Assembly: GCF_000332135.1 (NCBI RefSeq)
Contig: NZ_KB235896.1
Coordinates: 1,561,403 to 1,625,402 of the forward strand
Reading direction: 5' to 3'
DNA: 64,000 bases
Source: Anabaena sp. PCC 7108
GTDB taxonomy: Bacteria; Cyanobacteriota; Cyanobacteriia; Cyanobacteriales; Nostocaceae
How positions within the stretch are numbered: position 1 is the first letter of the stretch; each line of letters begins with the position of its first letter. The notes under the pieces are model-generated. The model worked only from the letters and a program-made list of their open reading frames with translations. It searched no databases and had not been told where the DNA came from. Below are positions 26,388 to 35,772 of this stretch, one piece after another. Both the position numbers and the translations under genes were made by a program.

Positions 26388-27779
26388 ATGAATGAAACTG
26401 ACTTAGCTTTTACCCCTGCACTGGAGTTAGCACAATTAATTCGTCGTCGGGAATTGTCGCCTCTAGAGTTAGTAAAATTATATTTAGAACGGATTGAACG
26501 CTTAAATCCTCAACTAGGAAGTTATTTTACAGTAACAGCAGATTTAGCTATTGCTGATGCCAAAGCCAAAACAGAATTACTCACAACTACCTCAGAATTA
26601 CCGCCATTTTTTGGTGTACCAATTTCTATCAAAGACTTAACATCTGTGGCTGGTATTACCTGTACGTATGGTAATCCAGCACTGTTAAATAATATAGCTA
26701 AACATGATGATGGGGTAGTAACAAAGATTAAAGAAGTTGGGTTTATTATTCTTGGGAAAACTGCGACTTCTGAATTAGGTTCTTTTCCTTACAGTGAAGC
26801 CACCGGATTTCCCCCAGCGAGGAATCCCTGGAATTTAGAATATACTCCTGGTGGTTCCAGTGGTGGTGCAGCCTCATCAGTTGCAGCAGGATTAAGTGCG
26901 ATCGCTCAAGGTTCTGATGGTGGTGGTTCAATTCGTGGACCTGCGGCTTGTTGTGGTGTCGTGGGTATCAAACCAAGCAGAGGAAGAGTCACTAAAGCCC
27001 CTGTAGGCGATCGCTTAGGGGGAATCGCTGTTAATGGTCCAATCGCCCGCACAGTCGTTGATGCAGCGGCTATGTTAGACGTTATCTCTGGCTATGTTAC
27101 AGGTGATCCTTATTGGTTGCCAGATCCTGAACCCTCATTTCTGGCTGCAACTCAACAAAAAACCGATCACTTAAAAATAGCCTTTAGTACAAGTATGCTT
27201 CCCTTTGGAGAAGCTGACGCTAACTGTAAACAAGGGGTATTAAAAACCGTCCAGTTGCTGTCACAATTTGGACATCAAATAGAGGAACAATGCCCAGATT
27301 TTAGCGGTTTAGTTGAACCATTTCAAATTGTCTGGCAAGCTGGAATAGCAGCATCTGGGCTTCCCGCAGAAGCATTGCAGCCAGTAAATCGCTGGTTATT
27401 AGCCAGAAGCAATTCTGTTGGTGAATATCTACAAGCACTTGCCCAGATGCAGATAGTTTCACGACAAATTATCGCGTTTTTCGATACTTTTGATGTGCTG
27501 GTGTTGCCAGTTTATTTGCATTCACCGATTCGCGTAGGAGAATGGGCAAATTTGAGTCCAGAAGAGACATTTGAAAATATTGTCAACTGGGTTGCCCCTT
27601 GTCCTATAGCCAATGCTACTGGATTACCAGCTATAGCTATTCCTGTTGGTTTTGATAGCAATGGTTTACCCTTGAGTGTGCAGTTAATGGGTAAACCTGC
27701 CGCTGAGTCTACTTTAATTAGTCTAGCAGCGCAATTAGAAGCCGCTAATCCTTGGATTCAACATCGGCCATTACTTTAG
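26388..27779 (+). CDS. Amidase signature enzyme (GatA/AtzF-like)
   Basis: A 463-residue amidase-signature hydrolase with the Ser-cisSer-Lys triad: Lys82 in PISIKDLTSV, cis-Ser157 in TPGGSSGGAASS and nucleophile Ser181 in DGGGSIRGPAA. This family includes GatA, indoleacetamide hydrolase and allophanate hydrolase. Nothing nearby (no gatB/gatC) points to tRNA amidation, so a free-standing amidase on a small amide is more likely. The substrate is not predictable from the sequence. Confidence 0.87.
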   Translation: MNETDLAFTPALELAQLIRRRELSPLELVKLYLERIERLNPQLGSYFTVTADLAIADAKAKTELLTTTSELPPFFGVPISIKDLTSVAGITCTYGNPALLNNIAKHDDGVVTKIKEVGFIILGKTATSELGSFPYSEATGFPPARNPWNLEYTPGGSSGGAASSVAAGLSAIAQGSDGGGSIRGPAACCGVVGIKPSRGRVTKAPVGDRLGGIAVNGPIARTVVDAAAMLDVISGYVTGDPYWLPDPEPSFLAATQQKTDHLKIAFSTSMLPFGEADANCKQGVLKTVQLLSQFGHQIEEQCPDFSGLVEPFQIVWQAGIAASGLPAEALQPVNRWLLARSNSVGEYLQALAQMQIVSRQIIAFFDTFDVLVLPVYLHSPIRVGEWANLSPEETFENIVNWVAPCPIANATGLPAIAIPVGFDSNGLPLSVQLMGKPAAESTLISLAAQLEAANPWIQHRPLL

Positions 27780-27911
27780 TCAAAATCAGGATTTAGGGGA
27801 TTTTAAAGATTGTACAGAATTTTATTGGTATGACTGAATATTAAAAATCAGGATTTTTACCAATACTAAATCCTGTGAATCCTTTCATCTTACTAATCCT
27901 GATGCTGACGT

Positions 27912-28397
27912 TTATTTGACCAGTTTTTCTTGTTCCCTAGCATCAACAACTAAAACTAAACAAAGTGCAGCAACTGCTTTTTCCCATTCCTGACGGACTT
28001 TAACATCTTCCACACCATCAAATAAACCTACCAAACGAGGAACGGCTTGTTCTAAAGCTGCGTGTGGTACAGGACGATGTAATTCAACTAAATGATTGAT
28101 ACTTTCTTGATTATTGAGAAAACCAACTACCCATTTTGTTGTATGGTCTGGGCTGTCAGGAACACGCTGAACTCCTAACTCATTTTTTAGCCAGTCATAA
28201 AAAAGAGGTAAATGTTGAGATAAGACTGCACCAGCCGTAGGTAAGGTTTTTTTAAGTAAGTTAATATCTAAACTATTTAATTCTTGTTTCAGTGCTGGTG
28301 AGTTGATAACCTGATTCAAAGGAGTTGAGAGAATTGTTTCTATCTCAGACTCGGAAAAATCTAAATTTTGGGTGAAAGTTAAAATTAATGATTCCAT
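27912..28397 (-). CDS. Hypothetical protein, 161 residues
   Basis: Not recognised. Soluble, mostly helical, no signal peptide and no Cys-rich motif. It contains GVQRVPDSPDHTTKWVVGFLNNQESINHL and a final hydrophobic helix (AVAALCLVLVVDA). A clean ATG has GGAGTATAAGAA upstream on the coding strand. The neighbouring genes (amidase, Uma2) give no functional clue. Confidence 0.7.
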   Translation of the reverse strand: MESLILTFTQNLDFSESEIETILSTPLNQVINSPALKQELNSLDINLLKKTLPTAGAVLSQHLPLFYDWLKNELGVQRVPDSPDHTTKWVVGFLNNQESINHLVELHRPVPHAALEQAVPRLVGLFDGVEDVKVRQEWEKAVAALCLVLVVDAREQEKLVK

Positions 28398-28558
28398 TTC
28401 TTATACTCCAAATAATGATCTATGATAATTCGATATTGATTCAATTTTGATGACCAGAATTAGCTCTTTAACTGAGTCATTTTTTTTGTTATGTTCCTAT
28501 CATACACTAAGTGGTGATAGGTGGGTGAAATGATGTAGAAAGCCAGCCTCAATAACTA

Positions 28559-29203
28559 CTACTTTTTAATACCTGTAATAAATTCTGTTCTCGCATCAAT
28601 AATGGAAGACATTAAAACACAACTCGCTAATAAATCTATATTTAAATCTGGCAATAATTCACTTTGATTAATTTGCTCATAATTATCATTTTTGAGATGA
28701 TATAGAGACAATTGATTATTTTCCCAAAACCAGACTTCAGTAATATTAAATCTTTTGTATTTTTCAAGTTTATCAATACTACCACTGGTAATATTAACTT
28801 CAATTGCTAAATCTGGATTTGCTTTTGTCTTGGAAAGTTTGCTCAAGTCGGCAGAGCCGCCCACGCAACTTTCCGCTTTTTCTCCGATATAATAAGATTC
28901 ATCAGGTTCAAAGGAAGCACTTTTTTCTTTTGCACGACGAGTAGCACTACCTACTGGGATAAAGTTTATCCCTTTTTCAAAGAGATATGCTTCTATCAAA
29001 ATAGCGATAATTTTTTTGATATTTTCGTGTTGCTCACCAAGTGTCATAAATTCGATGCACCCATCAAGATAAGTTATCTGCAAACCTGCTGCATCTGCGG
29101 TTAAGGTTTCTATTATTTCAAATTCCTTCCAGGTGTAATAACCAGGTAGAAGAAATCGCTGTTCTGAAATTCCGGTGGTTTTGTCTAAGGTTTGGATAGT
29201 CAT
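28559..29203 (-). CDS. Uma2-family (DUF820) putative nuclease with a repeat insertion
   Basis: PD-(D/E)XK-like fold protein, greatly expanded in cyanobacteria; 214 residues. Family features: YTWKEFEIIETL, YLDGCIEFMTLG, FEPDESYYI and the catalytic-type PDLAIEVNITSGSIDKLEKY followed by EVWFWE. Between YYIGEKAES and KTKANPDLAIEV lies an extra segment, CVGGSADLSKLS, encoded by a 43-bp repeat (28832-28874) with inverted ends. The insertion is in frame and just before the catalytic Asp strand, so activity is uncertain. Uma2 proteins are often found near mobile DNA; their role is unknown. Confidence 0.83.
   Translation of the reverse strand: MTIQTLDKTTGISEQRFLLPGYYTWKEFEIIETLTADAAGLQITYLDGCIEFMTLGEQHENIKKIIAILIEAYLFEKGINFIPVGSATRRAKEKSASFEPDESYYIGEKAESCVGGSADLSKLSKTKANPDLAIEVNITSGSIDKLEKYKRFNITEVWFWENNQLSLYHLKNDNYEQINQSELLPDLNIDLLASCVLMSSIIDARTEFITGIKK
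28832..28874. repeat. 43-bp palindromic-end repeat within the Uma2 gene
   Basis: Bounded by GGAAAGTTTGC and GCAACTTTCC, imperfect inverted repeats; the interior carries GGCAGAGCCGCCC. Similar elements occur in Nostoc-type genomes. It adds about 14 codons without breaking the frame. Confidence 0.7.
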
Positions 29204-29305
29204 AGTAATTTTATGGTTATGACTTTAATATTAATTATAACTCATGGTCAGGTGATAATTCTCAGGTGGGGTGAATTTTTCTAGGTGTATGAGTTTTTAA
29301 TTACC

Positions 29306-29640
29306 TCAAAACAGCAGATTTTCAAAAGGATAAGTTTGCTTCCAACGATAGGTGTTAAAATCACGCTGATCTACTGAAAAATGCGTCCATGTCCTAAATG
29401 TTCTGCTCTGCTAAAATTACTAGGGAAGCATCAGCTAAGTCCATTGGCAAATTAGCATATTTTTCCAATAATTGAATAATTCGCGGAGTATGGTGAGGTT
29501 CTAAATTAAAAACTGTAAATAATTCTTGTTCCAGACTATTTAAAAAAGTCACTTGAGCTTGAACTCCTTTGCGAGTTAGCAAAATATAACAGGTTTCTGT
29601 AACAACACACCATGTTGTAATTAAAGGTTCATTCTTTTGC
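29306..29640 (-). pseudogene. PIN-domain (VapC-like) toxin remnant, 5'-truncated and frameshifted
   Basis: The minus strand reads QKNEPLITTWCVVTETCYIL, continues through LEKYANLPMDLADASLVILAE, a typical PIN-domain second half with the acidic DLADASLV motif. It then breaks: a 5-bp tandem duplication (GCAGAGCAGA, about 29407-29416) shifts the frame. Removing one GCAGA restores a natural end HLGHGRIFSVDQRDFNTYRW to the TGA at 29306. The first half of the toxin (with the first catalytic Asp) is missing upstream of about 29640. No antitoxin gene was found beside it. Confidence 0.7.
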
Positions 29641-29809
29641 CAATGAAAATTTAGCGCAGAGATTGGGGGTTACTGCCCAAAGTCTGATTACAGAACGGGA
29701 AAGCAAGAGCGAGAAGGAATTTCTGAGTTGGTCGAGGAATCGTGACCCAAGTGGGTTGGGGTGGAAATTTCAGCCTCAAGACGGATTATATTATCCAGTT
29801 AGGCAGTAG
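29624..29809 (+). pseudogene. C-terminal gene fragment (unknown protein)
   Basis: An open stretch without a usable start encodes ANENLAQRLGVTAQSLITER, then SWSRNRDPSGLGWKF and DGLYYPVRQ before a stop. This looks like the end of a helix-turn-helix-like protein whose 5' part is gone. It abuts the PIN remnant head to head, marking a rearrangement point near 29640. Confidence 0.45.
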
Positions 29810-29850
29810 GTAAGTCAAACCAAATTAAAAAACAACTGACTAATTAAGTC

Positions 29851-29892
29851 GTGTTAACCGAACCAATATTAGTGTTAACCGAATTTTTTCGG
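29851..29892. promoter_or_regulatory. Direct repeats GTGTTAACCGAA upstream of hspA
   Basis: Two identical 12-mers at 29851-29862 and 29872-29883, 21 bp apart (two helical turns), about 150 bp before the hspA start. The second runs into a CCGAA-TTTT-TTCGG hairpin. Spacing on one face of DNA suggests a regulator site; identity of the regulator is unknown. Confidence 0.45.
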
Positions 29893-30012
29893 GCTTAAAT
29901 GATTGGTGTGGTAATCATCATTCAAGAAGTGATAAAAACCGAATTTACACTTTTTTGATTCTTCCTTAAGATAAAAATCAAAGAGTTGATGAAACACTCA
30001 AATCACTAACAA

Positions 30013-30028
30013 ATAGAGGTATATCTAT
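30013..30028 (+). promoter_or_regulatory. Putative RNA thermometer hairpin at hspA ribosome site
   Basis: In the transcript, AUAGA (30013-30017) can pair with UCUAU (30024-30028), leaving GGUAUA as the loop; the start codon follows immediately. The Shine-Dalgarno AGAGG lies in stem and loop, so pairing would hide it at low temperature. Simple hairpins of this kind control small heat shock genes in other cyanobacteria (known for Synechocystis hsp17). The folding here is read by eye. Confidence 0.55.
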
Positions 30029-30475
30029 ATGACACTGGTTCGTTACACCCCATGGAAAGAAATTAACACTCTAGAACGCAGCTTAAATCGCTTATTTGAT
30101 GATTTAGTGCCAGCTACTTTGAAAGATTTAAATACTGTTACCAGAGTTCCTGCTGCTGAACTAACTGAAACTGATGATGCAGTTATTCTGAAACTAGAAC
30201 TTCCTGGTATGGAAGCAAAATATTTGGATATTCAAGTCACAGAGGATGCGGTTTCTATCAGTGGAGAACGGAAGTCCACAACCGAATCAGAGCCTAACGG
30301 GAAAACCAGAAGTGAATTTTATTATGGTAAATTCCAGCGTGTAATTCCTCTACATGCACAGATTCAAAATACTAAAGTTACCGCTGAATATAAAGATGGT
30401 ATTTTGAATCTGAATTTGCCCAAGATTGTTGAAGAAAAAAGCAAAGTTGTCAAAATAAATTTGGAGCAAAACTAA
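30029..30475 (+). CDS. hspA: Small heat shock protein, Hsp20/alpha-crystallin family
   Basis: A 148-residue ATP-independent holdase chaperone. N-terminal segment LVRYTPWKEINTLERSLNRLFDD; alpha-crystallin domain about 40-140 with VILKLELPGMEAKYLDIQV, ISGERK, SEFYYGKFQRVIPLHA and YKDGILNLNLPK; short tail. It binds unfolding proteins and, in cyanobacteria, protects membranes and photosystems during heat. A probable RNA thermometer covers the ribosome site, and a terminator follows at 30555-30585. Confidence 0.93.
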   Translation: MTLVRYTPWKEINTLERSLNRLFDDLVPATLKDLNTVTRVPAAELTETDDAVILKLELPGMEAKYLDIQVTEDAVSISGERKSTTESEPNGKTRSEFYYGKFQRVIPLHAQIQNTKVTAEYKDGILNLNLPKIVEEKSKVVKINLEQN

Positions 30476-30554
30476 ATTATAAAGCCGAAAAGTGGTCTGG
30501 GAAGCAGACGTTGAATAATTAGTTATGTCAGTGCGGTGACATATCATATAATTT

Positions 30555-30585
30555 AGCCTAGTTGTTTGATTCAACTGGGCTTTTT
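30555..30585 (+). terminator. Rho-independent terminator of hspA
   Basis: AGCC-T-AGTTG pairs with CAACT-G-GGCT across a 7-nt loop and is followed by a run of Ts (30581-30585). It lies 80 bases after the hspA stop. Confidence 0.8.
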
Positions 30586-30679
30586 AGTAGAACCAGCAAA
30601 CATTCCACCAATCCCGATAAGTAATTTATTCAAGCTTGTATGGTTCCAGTGATTACAGCTTCAGATTACAGGATTACAA

Positions 30680-31102
30680 CTATTTTCGTCTAGGAACACT
30701 AATAAACTGCACTGCTTGACGCTTGGTTTCCTCACCCCGACGGTCATATCTAGCGGTTTGGTCAGTGGTGGCATGACCTACCAATTTCTGTACAGTCACA
30801 ATATCAACACCGGAATCTAAAAGTTCTGAAATAAAGGTTCTGCGGAAATCATGTGCAGAAAAGTCACTAACCCCAGCTTCTTTACCGCGTTTTTCCAGAA
30901 TTAACAAGACTGCCTGGGATGAAAGTTGTCGTAGAGTAACCACACCTGCTTTATTAATATGACAAAATAAAGACCCAGCTTCCCGTCCCCTCACTTTTAA
31001 CCAGTCTTTCACCACCGTCACCGCCCCATCTGGTAAATAAGCAGTGCGGTCTTTACCACCTTTACCGTTGAGAATTTTGATGCTCCCAGACTTGAAAACC
31101 AC
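30680..31102 (-). pseudogene. Tyrosine recombinase (integrase) C-terminal fragment
   Basis: 140 residues of a phage-type integrase catalytic domain: GKGGKDRTAYLP, the HxxR box HDFRRTFISELLDSG, LVGHATTDQTARYDRRG with the nucleophile Tyr. The N-terminal core-binding domain and first catalytic Arg are missing, so it is unlikely to be active alone. XerC/D-like and plasmid/prophage integrases share these motifs. The missing N-terminus and adjacent IS66 debris indicate a decayed mobile element. Confidence 0.75.
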
Positions 31103-31178
31103 ATTCCGCAGATGTGACCAAGATAATTGATATTTTTGAAAAATCCCAGCCAGAAAAAATTATTGTAAGGATTCAGGT

Positions 31179-31310
31179 CTAAATTTGAGGGATTAAATAG
31201 CCAGGAAGCTTTATGACTTTCTTAAAGTGACGGCGTAAATGCCCTTGGCATTTCTGTTGAGCTTTAACTGGATAACCGTTATAGGCACTAAAGTCATCAG
31301 AACTGAGTGT
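31179..31310 (-). pseudogene. IS66-family transposase C-terminal fragment
   Basis: On the minus strand, about 40 codons read DDFSAYNGYPVKAQQKCQGH, continue LRRHFKKVIKLPGYL and end at TAG 31179. This matches the catalytic core of IS66 transposases (DDFSAYNG plus CxxHxxR). Neither the rest of the transposase nor its ends are present. Confidence 0.65.
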
Positions 31311-31441
31311 AGAAATATAATAAAGTTGGGAAATTTACAAGACCAAAACCCTTATTTTTACGTTAGATTCAGACCCTCCTCATATTTTGTAAACTGTAGT
31401 AGCCATAATTTATAAGTATTGTTTACTGCTGTAGCTATTAT

Positions 31442-31690
31442 ATGACTAATCAGAGGGATAAAGAAACGAAAATGTATATTTATGTTGCTGATGTTGTTTC
31501 TGTTGTCTGGAATAAAGACAGAGCAGAGGTTTTAAAGCGATTGCGTGGTAAAAAATCCCGTCAAAAGCTAGTAGAGGAAATTGTGGCTCAAGGTGGTGAA
31601 TGCTCCCACCAAAACCTGAAAAAATTAGAGTATGGCGAATCTGAAAGTGTTTCTATAAAAGTGTTAGATGCTATTTGCTCGGCTTTATAA
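31442..31690 (+). CDS. XRE-like helix-turn-helix protein with an early stop
   Basis: An 82-residue protein with a helix-turn-helix of the XRE/Cro type: KSRQKLVEEIVAQGGECSHQNLKKLEYGESESVSIKVLDAICSAL. The TAA that ends it is followed in frame by ISVKDFLSTVEVTK and another TAA. Family proteins normally continue LDAICSALxISVxxFL, so the first stop probably arose by a single change (for example GAA to TAA). The protein lacks only its last turn and may still fold. Target unknown. Confidence 0.55.
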   Translation: MTNQRDKETKMYIYVADVVSVVWNKDRAEVLKRLRGKKSRQKLVEEIVAQGGECSHQNLKKLEYGESESVSIKVLDAICSAL

Positions 31691-31811
31691 ATCTCTGTCA
31701 AGGATTTTCTTAGCACGGTGGAAGTGACTAAATAAAATTTTCTATAAAAATATTGCTTGTTGGCTACCAGAGTAACTAAACTATGATCTGAAATCAAAAA
31801 GCGATCGCCTT

Positions 31812-31950
31812 TTGTCAAACCCCATCAACGAGGTTATTCAGATGATGGTACAAGATGAATTTGATAATCAAACCTTGGCTCAATTAGAGTTTGAGGAGTA
31901 CATTGAGCAGCTAGTTCAAGAAGGCAGGAGGCAGAGGGCAGAGGGCAGAA
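31812..31950 (+). CDS. Possible small protein running into repeat DNA
   Basis: An open frame from TTG 31812 (alternative ATG 31842) encodes an acidic helical segment NPINEVIQMMVQDEFDNQ, then LAQLEFEEYIEQLVQEG. It then continues into GGCAGAGGGCAGAG repeat DNA that looks non-coding. The first 40 codons look like real protein; the native end seems lost to repeat insertion. Low certainty. The end coordinate marks where credible coding stops. Confidence 0.25.
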
Positions 31951-32095
31951 GGAACCAATTGGAAAGGGATTGTGACCCCTCCCAATCGGAAGCTCCCAAA
32001 TTTTCGATTTGGGAGGGGCTTCATACCCTTACTCCTTTCAGTCGTGGGCAGAGGAGACATTCCTTCTGCCTCCTGCCTCCTGCCCTCTGCCTTTA
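31921..32095. repeat. Repeat cluster with large inverted arms
   Basis: GGCAGGAGGCAGAGGGCAGAG (left) and CTCCTGCCTCCTGCCCTCTGCC (right) are inverted copies about 120 bp apart. Between them lies a hairpin formed by CCTCCCAA/TTGGGAGG. Similar GGGGGCAG tracts occur at 58558-58620. Confidence 0.7.
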
Positions 32096-32229
32096 CCGGT
32101 GAAGAACTAAGTTTGGGCTATTGTGTCCAGTCTCGCCTACTCCTACCCACAAAAAATTCTCCTGTGGATGATTATTACATACACCCATAGGAGAATTTTT
32201 ACAAATTTTTATTACCCTACAAATATCAC

Positions 32230-34125
32230 TTATTCAACTGTCACAGACTTGGCTAAATTTCTGGGCTGATCTACATCCAAACCCCGTCGTGCGGCAATAT
32301 GATAAGCTAACAATTGCAATGGAATAACTGTTAAAATAGGGGACAAAATTTCCTCCACATCAGAAACCGGAATTAAATCATTAAAGATTTCTGCCGCTTC
32401 CCCATCTTTAACAGAAGTCACGCCAATTAACCGGGAATCTCTAGCTTTAGCTTCTTGGGCATTAGAAATCACCTTTTCGTATACACTACCAGGAACAGCG
32501 ATCGCAACAACTGGAACTTTAGCATCTAACAACGCAATTGGTCCATGTTTCATTTCTCCCGCTGGATAACCTTCGGCGTGAATATAGCTAATTTCCTTTA
32601 ATTTCAAAGCCCCTTCTAAAGCAATAGGAAAATTAATTCCTCTCCCAATAAAGATAAAATCTTTCGTTTCTGAAAAATCATGTACCAAATGTTCAATATA
32701 ACGTTCTTGAGTTTCTAAAATTGCTTCAATTTCCCCTGGTAACTGCCGTAAACCTGTGAGAATTTCCTCAAATCTTGGCGCACTAATCTCATGACGACGA
32801 TAACCTAAATCTAACGCCAAAGCATAAAACGCCATTAATTGTGCCACAAAAGTCTTTGTCGCCGCCACACCAATTTCAATACCCCCATGAGTATTGATAA
32901 TATTTGCAACCATATTACCCAAACTACTTTCTGGGCGGTTGGTAATTCCCAAAAGTCGCGCTTGATACTTAGCCTCTTTCCCTTGACGGCGTTCTTTTTC
33001 CATTGACAAAGCTGCCAAAGTATCAGCAGTTTCCCCTGACTGAGTTACCCCAATAGTAAGAGTATGAGCAGTTAGTGGTGATGGTGCATAACGAAATTCC
33101 GAAGCATATTGTACTTGTGTGGGAATTCCCGCTAATTGTTCTAATAAGTATTTACCCACTAACGCCGCGTGCCAACTTGTACCACAGGCAACAATTTGAA
33201 TTTGTTCTAAATCTGCGTAAAATTCTGCTGGTAAACCCAAGTTCACCGGGGATTGATTTGTGATTTGGGCGTTGTCTTCTGTTGGGAAATAAGCCTCCAA
33301 ACAATCCCGGACTACCCCCGGTTGCTCATAGATTTCCTTGAGCATAAAATGTTTGAATCCCTGTTTTTCCACCATGATGGGATTCCAGTTCAAGGTGCGG
33401 GGATGCTTCTTTAAACGATGCCCAGCAAAGTTGTATACTTCCACCCCTAAAGGAGTCAAACGAGCGATTTCGCCATTTTCTAGGGACAATACAGCGCGGG
33501 TATAGGGAACAATCGCCGGGGTATCAGAAGCACAGAAAAACTCACCTTGTCCGAAACCAATGACTAACGGTGCTTGTTGGCGAACTACAATCAATTCATC
33601 GGGGTAGTCAGCAGAAATAGCAGCGATCGCATAAGCCCCTTCTAATTTACTCACGGCTTCCCGCACCGCATCTAAAAACACCGAAGGAGAAGTAGGATTT
33701 TCAGAAGAATGCTTTAAACACTCAGCGATGAGATGGGGAATAACTTCTGTATCTGTTTCTGAGCGGAATTCATGTCCTAGCGCCTTTAGGTGTTCCCGCA
33801 ACTCCCGATAATTTTCAATAATCCCATTCTGCACCACCGCTACCCGCAGCGCCGTATCCATATGTGGATGGGCGTTATGTTCTTCTGGTTTACCATGAGT
33901 TGCCCAGCGGGTGTGACCAATGCCAATTTGGGCAGGATTTTCGATTTGTTCGAGTTTAGAACGCAGGTTGAGTAATTTGCCCTTAGCCCGTACACAATTA
34001 ACATCACCTTCCCAAATAGTGGCAATTCCGGCTGAGTCGTAACCTCTATATTCTAATTTTTCTAGTCCAGCTAGTAAAATATCTGTCGCTGCCTGAGTGC
34101 CTATATATCCAACTATTCCGCACAT
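32230..34125 (-). CDS. glmS: GlmS, glutamine-fructose-6-phosphate aminotransferase
   Basis: Makes glucosamine-6-phosphate from fructose-6-phosphate and glutamine for peptidoglycan and LPS. ATG 34125 is chosen because Cys must follow the initiator Met (MCGIVGYIG) as the N-terminal nucleophile; four codons upstream are excluded. The glutaminase domain (about 1-225) has GHTRWATHG and RVAVVQNGIIENY. The two SIS domains (about 280-630) carry CGTSWHAAL, GVTQSGETADT and the C-terminal AKSVTVE. Length 631 is normal. The upstream 460 bp contain repeats and no riboswitch was recognised. Confidence 0.95.
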   Translation of the reverse strand: MCGIVGYIGTQAATDILLAGLEKLEYRGYDSAGIATIWEGDVNCVRAKGKLLNLRSKLEQIENPAQIGIGHTRWATHGKPEEHNAHPHMDTALRVAVVQNGIIENYRELREHLKALGHEFRSETDTEVIPHLIAECLKHSSENPTSPSVFLDAVREAVSKLEGAYAIAAISADYPDELIVVRQQAPLVIGFGQGEFFCASDTPAIVPYTRAVLSLENGEIARLTPLGVEVYNFAGHRLKKHPRTLNWNPIMVEKQGFKHFMLKEIYEQPGVVRDCLEAYFPTEDNAQITNQSPVNLGLPAEFYADLEQIQIVACGTSWHAALVGKYLLEQLAGIPTQVQYASEFRYAPSPLTAHTLTIGVTQSGETADTLAALSMEKERRQGKEAKYQARLLGITNRPESSLGNMVANIINTHGGIEIGVAATKTFVAQLMAFYALALDLGYRRHEISAPRFEEILTGLRQLPGEIEAILETQERYIEHLVHDFSETKDFIFIGRGINFPIALEGALKLKEISYIHAEGYPAGEMKHGPIALLDAKVPVVAIAVPGSVYEKVISNAQEAKARDSRLIGVTSVKDGEAAEIFNDLIPVSDVEEILSPILTVIPLQLLAYHIAARRGLDVDQPRNLAKSVTVE

Positions 34126-34588
34126 TGCTTCAACCACTCCGGTTTCAGGATGTTTACCAGTTAGCAGTTTCCAGTTGTCAGTTATCAGTTGATCTGGTTT
34201 AAATCTCTCACCATCAGCCTAATAACTGTTCAGGATTTACTGTTCACCGAATTTAATTAAGTATAGTTGTCAGCACAGATTGGTCATCGCCAAAATTCAC
34301 GAACAGACTCACAAAGAGAGGGACGCACATACACTCCATGTCATCTTCGATGAGCAACTTTCTCTCTTCAAAAGGATTAATACAGCTTAATTACGTTAGC
34401 ATAGCTTGCCGTAGGCACTATTACGAATTACGAATTACGTTAGCGTAGCTCTCCCGAAGGGAGCATTACGAATTATTTTAAGAGTGCTGAGTTCTGAGAG
34501 AAGAATCAAGAATGCTTTTAGGTGACTTGCTTCTGAATTCTTCCTGTTCTCAGACCTCAGCACTAATTTACTGAGTTTTTACAAATCC
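34126..34588. other. Intergenic glmS-psaC with repeats and a long hairpin
   Basis: Holds GTTAGCGTAGCTC-type and ATTACGAATTACG repeats at about 34390-34476 and a long inverted repeat at 34484-34563 just downstream of psaC. No gene. Confidence 0.6.
34484..34563 (-). terminator. Long hairpin at the psaC 3' end
   Basis: Arms of 16 bases (34484-34499 and 34548-34563, GTGCTGAG...CTCAGCAC) pair with one mismatch. Inner AAGAATC/GAATTCTT extends the stem. It lies 25 bases after the psaC stop on the coding strand. No strong T-tract follows, so it may stabilise or process the 3' end rather than terminate by itself. Confidence 0.5.

Positions 34589-35772
<1,184 letters not shown>

Noticed and set aside
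32230-34588. glmS riboswitch or ribozyme
   Set aside because: No glmS ribozyme core was recognised in the 460 bases upstream of glmS, which hold repeats and the psaC 3' hairpin; that ribozyme is typical of Firmicutes.
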